DNA of 64,000 nucleotides from Actinocrinis sp035605935 (GTDB lineage: Bacteria; Actinomycetota; Actinomycetes; Streptomycetales; Catenulisporaceae), in contig NZ_DATNGK010000233.1 of NCBI RefSeq assembly GCF_035605935.1, positions 1 to 64,000 on the forward strand, read 5' to 3'. The translations under genes were made by a program, and so were the position numbers. The notes below the pieces were generated by a model. It searched no databases. It was not told the DNA's origin and worked only from the letters and a program-made list of their open reading frames with translations. The number at the start of each line of letters is the position of its first letter. The stretch's first letter is position 1. Below are positions 26,445 through 34,023 of the stretch, one piece after another.

Positions 26445-28214
26445 ATGGCTCGAGTTCCCCATTTCACGGCGCGGCCGGCCCGCAAACGGGCGCTCGCCGC
26501 GGCCGGCGCCGCGCTCAGCGTCGTCCTGGCGACGGTCGGCGTGGTCGCGGCCACCACCGGCGCCCAGGCCGCCGCGGCCAACCTGGTCCAGAATCCCGGC
26601 TTCGAGTCCGGGGCGCTCTCGCCCTGGTCCTGTTCGAGTGGCGGCAGCGGCAAGGTCGTCACCAGCCCGGTGCACTCAGGCGCTGACGCGCTTCAGGCCA
26701 CCCCGGCCGGCAGCGACGACGCGCAGTGCTCGCAGACCGTCAGCGTCCAGCCGAACTCCGCGTACACGCTCTCGGCCTGGGTCAACGGCTCGTATGTCTA
26801 CCTGGGCGACACCGGCACCGGAACCACCGACGGCAGTACCTGGACCCCGGGCAGCGGCGGCGGCTACCAGCAGCTGACCACGAGCTTCAACACCGGAGCC
26901 AGCACTACCAGCGTGACCGTCTGGGTGCACGGTTGGTACGGCCAGCCCGCCTACGAGGCTGATGATTTCTCGCTCACCGGTCCTGGCGGCGGTGGTCCGT
27001 CGCCGAGCACCGGCCCGACCTCTTCCTCGCCGACGCCGAGTGCGAGCCCGACCGGCGGTAGCGGAGGCGGTAGTTGCTCCGCCCCGGCGTGGGTATCCAC
27101 GACGGCATACAACGGCGGCGCGGTGGTCTCCTACAACGGGCATACCTGGACCGCGAAGTGGTGGACGCAGGGCGATATCCCCGGCAACAACTCCCAAAAC
27201 GTGTGGACGGACAACGGCGCGTGCAGCGGAGGCGGCGGCCCGTCGCCGTCGAGCAGCCCGAGCCACAGCCCCTCGCCCAGCCCGAGCAGCACCGGCGGCG
27301 GCGGCAACGGCGGCCCGCACAAGCACGTGCTCACCGGTTACTGGCAGGACTTCGTCAACGGCGCGACCGTGCAGCGGCTCAGCGACGTGAGCAGCCAGTA
27401 CGACATCGTCGCAGTGGCCTTCGCGAACGCGACGGGCACGCCGGGCCAGATCTCCTTCGCGGTGGACTCGGGCCTGTCCAGTTCGCTCGGCGGCTACAGC
27501 GACGCGCAGTTCAAGGCGGACATCGCGACGCTGCACAGCCGCGGCCAGAAGGTGATCGTCTCGGTCGGCGGCCAGAACGGCGCCATCTCGGTCGGCGACT
27601 CGACCTCGGCGGGCAACTTCGCCAGCAGCGCGGCGTCGATCATCAAGAGCTACGGCTTCGACGGCATCGACATCGACCTGGAGAACGGCGTCAACGCGAC
27701 CTATATGGGTCAGGCGCTGCACTCGCTGGCCAGCCAGAGCGGCCTCGGCTCGGGCTTCATCCTGACCATGGCCCCGCAGACCATTGACATGCAGAGCACC
27801 GGGATGGCTTACTTCCAGCTCGCGCTGAACGTCAAGGACATCCTGACGATCGTGAACATGCAGTACTACAACTCCGGCTCGATGAACGGCTGCGATGGCA
27901 ACGTCTACTCGGAGGGCACCGAGAACTTCCTGGTCGCCCTCGCCTGCATCCAGCTGCAGAACGGCCTGAACCCGAGCCAGGTCGGCCTCGGCGTCCCGGC
28001 CTCGACCAGTGCGGCAGGCGGCGGCTTCGTGAGCCCCTCGGTGGTCGACGCGGCGCTGGACTGCCTCGCCTCGGGCAGCAACTGCGGCAGCTTCAAGCCG
28101 TCGACGACCTGGCCCGGCATCGGCGGCGCGATGACCTGGTCGACGAACTGGGACGCCAGCGCGGGCAACCAGATCGCCAACACGGTCGGCGCGCATCTGC
28201 ACGCGATGCCGTAA
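26445..28214 (+). CDS. Secreted GH18 chitinase with CBM4/9-like and CBM5/12 domains
   Basis: 589-residue exported chitinase that hydrolyses beta-1,4-GlcNAc polymers with a substrate-assisted mechanism. Signal peptide to about residue 42 (TTGAQA). A CBM4/9-like sandwich (about 44-180, LVQNPGFESG), a Ser/Pro linker, a CBM5/12 chitin-binding module (about 205-260, APAWVSTTAYNGGAVVSYNG, then WWTQGDIPG), a second SPSPS linker and the GH18 barrel (about 293-589). Catalytic DGIDIDLE is complete, with Glu413 as acid; MAPQ and MQYYNS line the site. GGAGAGG precedes the ATG at 26445. dre-like sites upstream predict induction by chitin. Confidence 0.95.
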   Translation: MARVPHFTARPARKRALAAAGAALSVVLATVGVVAATTGAQAAAANLVQNPGFESGALSPWSCSSGGSGKVVTSPVHSGADALQATPAGSDDAQCSQTVSVQPNSAYTLSAWVNGSYVYLGDTGTGTTDGSTWTPGSGGGYQQLTTSFNTGASTTSVTVWVHGWYGQPAYEADDFSLTGPGGGGPSPSTGPTSSSPTPSASPTGGSGGGSCSAPAWVSTTAYNGGAVVSYNGHTWTAKWWTQGDIPGNNSQNVWTDNGACSGGGGPSPSSSPSHSPSPSPSSTGGGGNGGPHKHVLTGYWQDFVNGATVQRLSDVSSQYDIVAVAFANATGTPGQISFAVDSGLSSSLGGYSDAQFKADIATLHSRGQKVIVSVGGQNGAISVGDSTSAGNFASSAASIIKSYGFDGIDIDLENGVNATYMGQALHSLASQSGLGSGFILTMAPQTIDMQSTGMAYFQLALNVKDILTIVNMQYYNSGSMNGCDGNVYSEGTENFLVALACIQLQNGLNPSQVGLGVPASTSAAGGGFVSPSVVDAALDCLASGSNCGSFKPSTTWPGIGGAMTWSTNWDASAGNQIANTVGAHLHAMP

Positions 28215-28224
28215 CCAGATAGTG

Positions 28225-28265
28225 CCGCGGCCCCGGATGCGTTTCATACGCATCCGGGGCCGCGG
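28225..28265. terminator. Strong hairpin after the chitinase
   Basis: Perfect 18-bp stem (CCGCGGCCCCGGATGCGT) with a 5-base loop, 11 bases after the chitinase stop, between convergent genes. It probably serves both. Confidence 0.82.
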
Positions 28266-28317
28266 TATTCGCTTGTCCAGCTGAGCGAGACAGAACGCGC
28301 GGACTTGCTGGGCGTCC

Positions 28318-29046
28318 TTATTGCGCGTCGTAGACGATGCCCTTGTTCACCGAGCGGACGCTCGGGCCGAGATGCACGCAGTACCACTCGCCGCGCCAGG
28401 AGATGAGCGAGAAGATCCCGAAGGACTTGGTCACGCCGTTGATCTGATAAGTCAGTCGCGTGCCGTACAGCCGGTAGTACGAACCCTTGTTGTACTCGAC
28501 CCCGGGCTTGATCCACACGGCCTGGCTGGTCGGCACCGAGACCTTCACGAACTGCGCCGAGGCGGCGTGCGAGCCGAGCAGCGCGTGCGCGGCGTGGATG
28601 TCGAGGTCGTACCAGTCGATCAACCGGTTCTGGTAGTCGGCCGAGGCGTTGGAAATCGCCTTCACCTGGAGATAGGCGCTCTTCGGAAAGAAGAACGGCA
28701 GCGCGATCGACGGCTTGTCCTGCACGATCGCCTGCCACAGATCCTGCACGCCGGCTTGGAACATCGGATCGTCGGACCGCGGCAGGACGTGCGTCTGTGG
28801 CAGCGTGCCGGGGTCGACGGACGGCGAAGGACTTGGGGAGGGGGAGGGCGAGGCGGACGGGCTCGGCGCTAGCGGCGAAGGTATGGCGGTGAGCGGGATG
28901 TTGACTCCGGTGCCGTTCGTGCCAGGGCCCGTGCTGCCACCCCCGCAGCCAGCGATGGGCAATAGGGCCAACGCTGCGCACAGTGCGTAAGGCCATCGGC
29001 GCGTTGTACCGGACCGTTGCGCGCCCATGCACTTGGTCCTAATCAT
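28318..29046 (-). CDS. Lipoprotein with Ser/Pro linker, hypothetical
   Basis: About 242-residue exported lipoprotein: signal peptide with lipobox PIAGC, then a long SPSPSPSPS linker to about residue 85 and a globular domain of about 160 residues (DPMFQAGVQDLWQAIVQDKP, WYDLDIHAAHALLG, SFGIFSLISWRGEWYCVHLGP). I do not recognise the domain; the WRGEWYCVHLGP end resembles exported proteins of DUF4440/NTF2-like or penicillin-binding type accessory proteins, but this is weak. The start could be ATG 29055, 29046 or 29028; 29046 has GGAAGG nine bases upstream. It is divergent from the methyltransferase gene. Confidence 0.65.
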   Translation of the reverse strand: MIRTKCMGAQRSGTTRRWPYALCAALALLPIAGCGGGSTGPGTNGTGVNIPLTAIPSPLAPSPSASPSPSPSPSPSVDPGTLPQTHVLPRSDDPMFQAGVQDLWQAIVQDKPSIALPFFFPKSAYLQVKAISNASADYQNRLIDWYDLDIHAAHALLGSHAASAQFVKVSVPTSQAVWIKPGVEYNKGSYYRLYGTRLTYQINGVTKSFGIFSLISWRGEWYCVHLGPSVRSVNKGIVYDAQ

Positions 29047-29111
29047 GGGGTGCATCCTTCCAGCCGCGCCGATTCTGCACGAGCGCGCACCGGTGCTTGC
29101 ATGATGGAGTG

Positions 29112-30167
29112 ATGTTCCCTGACTGGCAGAGCATGACGGACGCGCAGCACGAGCGCTGGGAAGCCGTGCTGGGCACTCTCGCCGCGGCCCTTCCGCCCCA
29201 CGCCGCAGGCGTCATCGTCGACGGCGAACACGCTGACCTCGTCGCGGACCGGATCGCGCACGCACTGCGCTCGACTGGACGACACTGCGTCCGCCTCACC
29301 GACCAGCACCCACTCGCCGACGAGGACACCTGGCGCGCTGAGGGCACCTCGACCACCATCGCGCTCGCGGACGGCCCGCGCTGGCGCGAGAACCCGCCGA
29401 CCGGCCGCTGGGAACTCGCCATCTGGCTGCGGATCCCCGGCGACCACCCAGGCAGCGGACAAGCGAACTCGAACTCCCAGGCAAAACCCGTGAGCGAGGT
29501 CGTTCTCGACCTGGCCGACCCGTCCTGGCCGATCATCCGCCGCGTCTCCGGCGCGATCGCGGTGCCCGAACACTGGTATGTCACCGAGACCCAAGCCTTC
29601 TTCGCCGTGCGCGCAGCCACCTGGGACACCAAGTTCGGCGACGACCTGCCCGCCTACGCCGCCGCCGTCGCCGAAGCCGCGCCGCCACTTGGCGGCACCG
29701 CGCTCGACCTCGGCTGCGGCACCGGCCGCGCATTGCCCGCGTTGCGCGCGGCGGTCGGCCCGACCGGTCGCGTCATCGGTCTCGACCTGACCCCGCAGAT
29801 GCTTGACGCGGTGCGCTCCAGCGGCCGTGACCGGGACGCCACCGCGCTGCTGCTCGGTGATGCGCAGCGTCTTCCGTTCACGGACGCCTCTATCGACGCC
29901 ATCTTCGCCGCCGGTCTGCTCAACCACCTCGACAACCAGTCGGCGGGGCTGCGCGAGCTGGCCCGCGTCACCAGGCTCGGCGGTCAGCTGATCGTCTTCC
30001 ACCCGACTGGACGCGCCGCGCTGGCCGCGCGCCACGGCCGGGTTCTCGGCGCGGATGAACCGCTCGCCGAGCACGTACTCGGCGCCGCGCTGTCCAACGC
30101 GGGCTGGAAGCTGGACTACTACGACGATCCGGTGAGCCGCTTTCTCGCGCTCGCGACGCGCACGTAA
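29112..30167 (+). CDS. SAM methyltransferase with an N-terminal kinase-like domain lacking a P loop
   Basis: 351 residues in two parts. Residues about 190-350 form a class I SAM methyltransferase: motif I ALDLGCGTGRALPAL, motif II VIGLDLT, LLLGDAQRLPF and the acidic-to-hydrophobic strand AIFAAGLLNHL. Residues about 1-150 look like the degenerate uridine-kinase-like domain seen in actinobacteria (AGVIVDGEHADLVADRIAHAL, then STTIALADGPRW), but with no Gly-rich Walker A, so it is probably not an active kinase. The target of methylation is unknown. The start (ATG 29112) has GGAG only 2 bases away, so GTG 29109, TTG 29097 or a leaderless start are possible. Confidence 0.72.
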   Translation: MFPDWQSMTDAQHERWEAVLGTLAAALPPHAAGVIVDGEHADLVADRIAHALRSTGRHCVRLTDQHPLADEDTWRAEGTSTTIALADGPRWRENPPTGRWELAIWLRIPGDHPGSGQANSNSQAKPVSEVVLDLADPSWPIIRRVSGAIAVPEHWYVTETQAFFAVRAATWDTKFGDDLPAYAAAVAEAAPPLGGTALDLGCGTGRALPALRAAVGPTGRVIGLDLTPQMLDAVRSSGRDRDATALLLGDAQRLPFTDASIDAIFAAGLLNHLDNQSAGLRELARVTRLGGQLIVFHPTGRAALAARHGRVLGADEPLAEHVLGAALSNAGWKLDYYDDPVSRFLALATRT

Positions 30168-30191
30168 TTCACCGGCGCGCAGCGAGGAGCC

Positions 30192-30247
30192 AGGCCGTGT
30201 GTAAGAAGTAGCGTCGCGGCCCCGGCGAAACTGCTTACACACGGCCT
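30192..30247. terminator. Inverted repeat, 14-bp arms, possible terminator
   Basis: AGGCCGTGTGTAAG at 30192-30205 and its exact complement at 30234-30247, 28 bases apart, 25 bases after the methyltransferase stop. The long loop contains a smaller GC-rich stem. It may end the methyltransferase transcript. Confidence 0.55.
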
Positions 30248-30338
30248 AGAACCATCGTCGGCTCCAGCGATGAGCGCTATGATCGCGCCGCGCTCACGCA
30301 GCAGCGAGGCGACAGGGCCCACGAGTCAGGAGACTGCC

Positions 30339-31139
30339 GTGCCGGATGCCGACAGCACCACACAGCCGTCCCGTTTCGACGTGGACGGCGTCGGCTTGGC
30401 CTACGAGGAGGCCGGGGCCGGCGCGGCCACGCCGCTGGTCTTCATTCACGGCTGGACCGCGAACCGGCACCGCTGGGACCACCAGTTCGAGCACTTCGCC
30501 AAGTCCCGGCGGGTGCTGCGGCTCGACCTGCGCGGCCATGGCGAGAGCGACACGCCGACCGAGCGCTACAGCATCGACGGCCTCGCCGCCGATGTGCGCC
30601 GCCTGCTCGATGATCGCGGCATCGAGCGCTTCATCCCGATCGGCCACTCGATGGGCGGGATGATCGCGCAGACGCTCACCCTCGCCCAGCCCGAGCGGGT
30701 CGAGCGGCTGGTGCTGGTCGGGTCGGTGAGCCAGATGGTGTACAGCCGCTCGCGCGGCCTGGTGATGGCGGCCTCGAAGTCCGTGCCCTACAACACGTTC
30801 GTCGCGATCAACATTCAGCGCGCGTTCAAGCGGGGCTACCCGAAGGAACTGATCCGGAAGTACATCGCCGACTCACAGGCCACGCCCCGGCACGTCGTCA
30901 TGTCCTGCTACGACGCGATGCGCGAGTTCGACGTGCTCGATCGGGTCCGCGAGATCCAGGTCCCGGTGCTGATCGTGCACGGCCGCCATGACATCCAGTT
31001 CCCGCCGGCCCAGGCCGAGCGCATCGCGGCGAACTGCGCGAACGCCACCGTCAAGATCCTCGACACCGGGCACGAGTGCCCGATCGAGAACCCGGGGGCC
31101 GTGACCGAGGCGATCGAGACGTTCCTCGCCGCGCCCTGA
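30339..31139 (+). CDS. Alpha/beta hydrolase
   Basis: 266-residue cytosolic hydrolase. Oxyanion segment FIHGWTANRHRWD, nucleophile elbow GHSMGG (Ser near residue 105), acid in VLIVHGRHDIQFP and the final His in DTGHECPIENP are all in place. It resembles 3-oxoadipate enol-lactonase or haloperoxidase-like esterases; the substrate is not evident. GTG 30339 was chosen, with CAGGAGA five bases upstream; the frame is open to 30270 but without a site. It stands alone. Confidence 0.9.
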   Translation: MPDADSTTQPSRFDVDGVGLAYEEAGAGAATPLVFIHGWTANRHRWDHQFEHFAKSRRVLRLDLRGHGESDTPTERYSIDGLAADVRRLLDDRGIERFIPIGHSMGGMIAQTLTLAQPERVERLVLVGSVSQMVYSRSRGLVMAASKSVPYNTFVAINIQRAFKRGYPKELIRKYIADSQATPRHVVMSCYDAMREFDVLDRVREIQVPVLIVHGRHDIQFPPAQAERIAANCANATVKILDTGHECPIENPGAVTEAIETFLAAP

Positions 31140-31230
31140 GCCGACGCAACGCTCACGCCAGAGTTCCGTGCCGGTATCCGCCCGGGAAGCTGAAGAAAAT
31201 CTTGCCGCGGCGTGCAGCTAATCTTCAGGA

Positions 31231-32163
31231 ATGCGCGTCTCCAGAATCGTGACGAATTCCGAAGCCCGGCTGCCGCAGCAGGTCTCCCGCCGCCGATTCA
31301 TGGGCGGCGCGGTGGGACTGGCCGCGCTGGGCTCCTTCGCCGCGGCCTGCCAGGGGGACGCGAGCCCGGCCGCCAACTCCTCCGCAGCCAGCCCAAGCCC
31401 GGTCGCGGCGCAGAGCGGCGGTGGCGCGAGCGCGAGCCCGAGCCCGAGCGCTACGGCCGCCGCCGGGCCCGACCCGCAGCTGCTGGCCCAGCGCTACCAG
31501 GGACTCAAGCCGTTCGCCCCGGCCCCGGCGCCGCCCGCGGTCAAGCCGATCGCGCTGAGCGTGGAGCACCCGCAGGTCTTCGCCAAGGTGCCGATCAGCG
31601 ACAAAGTGGTCTTCGTCACCGTCGACGACGGGATCGAGAAGGACCCGGCGTACATCCAGATGGTCAAGGACTTCCAGATCCCGATCACCATCAGCCTCGC
31701 CGACACGCTGATCCGCGATGACTACGCCTACTTCGAGAAGCTGTATCAGACCGGGTTCGTCTCGATCCAGAACCACACGGTCAACCATCCGCTCAACATG
31801 CCGAGCCTGTCCGCGCAGCGGCAGCTCGATGAGATCTCCGGACAGCAGCAGAAGCTTGAGAGGGAGTACGGAGCGACGCCGTACCTCTTCCGCGCGCCTG
31901 GCGGCAACTACAACTCCGTCACGGTGAACGCGGTCAAGCAGGCCGGTCTCAAGGGCATGATGAACTGGAAGGAGTCGATGGAGATCCACGACATGCAGTA
32001 CCAGACCGCCTCGCACAACCTGCAGCCCGGCGACATCATCCTGGCCCACTTCCGCGGACCCGCGCAGCTCAAGGGCGAGACCATGGTGCAGATGATGATC
32101 AACCTCTACAAGCACATCCAGGCGCAGGGATTCACGGTCGCGGACGTCACAAAGTACGTGTGA
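31231..32163 (+). CDS. Exported polysaccharide deacetylase (CE4) lipoprotein
   Basis: 310-residue twin-arginine lipoprotein: SRRRFMGGAVGLAALGSFAAAC gives both the RR motif and the lipobox Cys. A Ser/Ala/Pro spacer follows to about residue 90. The NodB-like domain (about 125-305) has motif 1 TVDDG (TFDDG in most), the metal His pair in HTVNH, and motif 3 RAPGG; the late LAHFRG can supply the last catalytic residues. Likely target: N-acetyl groups of peptidoglycan or chitin-type polymers, or cell-wall glycan attachment. The ATG has AGGA directly before it, so it may be leaderless. Confidence 0.87.
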   Translation: MRVSRIVTNSEARLPQQVSRRRFMGGAVGLAALGSFAAACQGDASPAANSSAASPSPVAAQSGGGASASPSPSATAAAGPDPQLLAQRYQGLKPFAPAPAPPAVKPIALSVEHPQVFAKVPISDKVVFVTVDDGIEKDPAYIQMVKDFQIPITISLADTLIRDDYAYFEKLYQTGFVSIQNHTVNHPLNMPSLSAQRQLDEISGQQQKLEREYGATPYLFRAPGGNYNSVTVNAVKQAGLKGMMNWKESMEIHDMQYQTASHNLQPGDIILAHFRGPAQLKGETMVQMMINLYKHIQAQGFTVADVTKYV

Positions 32164-32166
32164 TCA

Positions 32167-32256
32167 GGGTTCGCGGACGTATCAGCGTTCACCGAAGTAT
32201 CAGAGTTCGTTGACGTATCCGTGCTCGTTGACGTGCCAGTGCTCGTTGAGATGAAA
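32167..32256. repeat. Five 18-bp tandem units at the end of the phosphoesterase gene
   Basis: Five diverged 18-bp units. Read on the minus strand the first three code FHLNEH-WHVNEH-GYVNEL, then the gene's TGA. The next two units (YFGER, YVREP) continue the same pattern beyond the stop, each starting with TGA where GGA or TGG stood. The last unit reaches the end of the convergent deacetylase gene. Confidence 0.75.
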
Positions 32257-32964
32257 CAGCGCGAACGCGCGGCGGATCAACGGCTGCGCGACGTTGCGCA
32301 CGCGCACCCCGCCGTTCGTCATGCCCTGCTCGCAGCCCGAATGCGCGTGACCGTGCACAGCCAGGTCCGCGCCGCCCTCGTCAATGGCCTGCGCCAGCAG
32401 GTAGCTGCCGAGGAACGGGAAGATCTCCGGCGACTCTCCGGCCAGCGTCTCCGGCACCGGGGAGTAGTGCGTCAGAGCGATGCGAAAGTCGCAGTCCGCT
32501 GATTTGAGCTCGTCCAGGGCCGCGCGCAATCCTTCCGCGCAGGCCTCGGAACGTCGGGCGAACGCCTTGATCTCCGGCTCGCCGAAGGCTTCGAGCGCCC
32601 GGCCGGGGAACCCGCCGCCGAAGCCCTTCGTCCCGGCGACGCCGAGCCGGAAGCCGCCCAGATCCAGCACCGCGGCCTCGCCCTCGAGAGTGCGCACGCC
32701 CTGCTTCTCTAGAATCTGGACGATCTGTTCCGGCTGCTCACCGTGATAGTCGTGATTGCCGAGCACCGCGATCACCGGCACCGGCGCGTCGGCCAGTTCC
32801 CCGGCCACGACCCGCGCCTCGTCCGCGGTGCCGTGCCGGGTCAGATCGCCGGCGAGCAGCAGGACATCCGCGCACTCGCGCAACGACTCGATCGCGGGAC
32901 GCAGCGCGCCCTCGCTCGCGGTTCCGAGATGGATGTCGCCGACCGCGGCCACTCGGATCGTCAT
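32200..32964 (-). CDS. Metallophosphoesterase
   Basis: 254-residue calcineurin-type phosphoesterase. Metal-binding motifs are complete: GDIHLG, LLAGDLT, VLGNHDYH, LTHYSPVP and HGHAHSG. It is likely to hydrolyse a phosphodiester or phosphomonoester in the cytosol; the substrate is unknown. The start ATG at 32964 overlaps the BON gene stop (ATGA) after GGAGGAG, so these two are coupled. The C-terminal 17 residues are a tandem hexapeptide run and look like a late addition. It is the last gene of a minus-strand group that begins with the nucleotidyltransferase, or further up. Confidence 0.9.
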   Translation of the reverse strand: MTIRVAAVGDIHLGTASEGALRPAIESLRECADVLLLAGDLTRHGTADEARVVAGELADAPVPVIAVLGNHDYHGEQPEQIVQILEKQGVRTLEGEAAVLDLGGFRLGVAGTKGFGGGFPGRALEAFGEPEIKAFARRSEACAEGLRAALDELKSADCDFRIALTHYSPVPETLAGESPEIFPFLGSYLLAQAIDEGGADLAVHGHAHSGCEQGMTNGGVRVRNVAQPLIRRAFALFHLNEHWHVNEHGYVNEL

Positions 32965-33254
32965 AGCTCCTCCACCAGCGGCTTGGCGTCGACGGGAGCC
33001 GGGGCCACCGTCACGTCGAGCCGCACCGGCAGCCCGGCCAGTTCCTCCTGCACGAGGTGCACGATCTCTTCCCTGCACTCGCTGGTCGCGACGGTCCCGG
33101 AGACGATCACGGCGTTCGCGCGCGCCTCGATGCGCAGCCCGAGTTCGGCGATCTCGCCGTGAGCGAGCCGATGCCGCAGCCGTTCGATGCGGTACTCGGT
33201 GTCGTCCGTCAGGTGCTGCCCAGCCTCGTTCGGGTTCTGCGTTGCGTTAGTCAC
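32961..33254 (-). CDS. BON domain protein
   Basis: 97 residues containing a single BON-type domain (about 20-85: ERLRHRLAHGEIAELGLRIE, then NAVIVSGTVATSECREEIVH). BON domains often bind phospholipid or small ligands in exported proteins, but no signal peptide is visible here, so a cytosolic role is likely. It starts with GTG inside the last codons of the nucleotidyltransferase (8-base overlap) and is coupled to the phosphoesterase by ATGA. Confidence 0.82.
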   Translation of the reverse strand: MTNATQNPNEAGQHLTDDTEYRIERLRHRLAHGEIAELGLRIEARANAVIVSGTVATSECREEIVHLVQEELAGLPVRLDVTVAPAPVDAKPLVEEL

Positions 33255-33954
33255 GGTGCGACGCTCCCTCCGGTGCCTCCTGGTCGAACGTTGCCTGTTC
33301 GAACGCTGCCACTCCCGGCCGCGCGGGAATGACGTCGAGCCGCTCCAGCAGATAGAGGAAGGCGTCCGGCATCGGCTGGCTGCCGAACTGCGCGCGCAGC
33401 CCCGGCCAGTCGACCTTCTCGCGCAGCAGACGAGCGATCGGCAGTACCGCGCCGAAGTCGCAGTGATGCTCGGAAAACGCGGCCAGCAGGCTGCCGATCA
33501 TGTCGGTCGCCGCGATGACCGGCATCCGCACCGAGTTGACTGACAGCTCCTCGGCGCGGGCCAGGAACCGCTCGTCGATCGACTGCTGCGCGAGTTCGAA
33601 AATGAGGTCCACCTGCTCGCCGCGGCACCGGGCCTTGATCAGCCAGTCCTCCGGCGGCTGATAGACCTCGAGGCCCGCTTTGCGCAGTGTGTCGGCGACC
33701 TGCTCGGCGTCTTCGCGGATGATGCAGAAATCGACGTCGTGGCGCAGGCTCATCGGGGCGCCGTGTGCGTACGCCGCTACTCCGCCGGCCAGCGCGAACC
33801 GGTGACCGGCCGCTTTGAGCAGCGAACCGACCTGCTTCGCGGCGTCGAGGATCGCTTGGGTGCGGTCGGGCGGGAACTCGGCGGTCGTCGTCGTCAGACC
33901 CATGACCAGATCGCCTTCCGGACTCCCCAGACGCTCCAGTTCCAGCTCGCTCAT
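33247..33954 (-). CDS. Nucleotidyltransferase family protein (AbiEii/minimal type)
   Basis: 235 residues. It holds the nucleotidyltransferase core: GGVAAYAHG then RHDVDFCI with the two metal Asp, and VDLIFELA for the third acidic position; a helical C-terminal half follows. Such proteins transfer a nucleotide to protein or RNA or are toxins; the target is unknown. The family includes AbiEii-like toxins, but no matching antitoxin gene is next door. Start ATG 33954. It overlaps the BON gene by 8 bases. Confidence 0.8.
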   Translation of the reverse strand: MSELELERLGSPEGDLVMGLTTTTAEFPPDRTQAILDAAKQVGSLLKAAGHRFALAGGVAAYAHGAPMSLRHDVDFCIIREDAEQVADTLRKAGLEVYQPPEDWLIKARCRGEQVDLIFELAQQSIDERFLARAEELSVNSVRMPVIAATDMIGSLLAAFSEHHCDFGAVLPIARLLREKVDWPGLRAQFGSQPMPDAFLYLLERLDVIPARPGVAAFEQATFDQEAPEGASHRD

Positions 33955-34023
33955 ACGGCCCCTCCGCTCTGTGGATCAACCGCGCGTACCCGCTTCGGCC
34001 GGTAATATCCGGTCGGCTGCGGC

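Noticed and set aside
33247..33954. A classical toxin-antitoxin pair (AbiE-like)
   Set aside because: The nucleotidyltransferase is there but no AbiEi-like or MNT/HEPN partner gene is adjacent.
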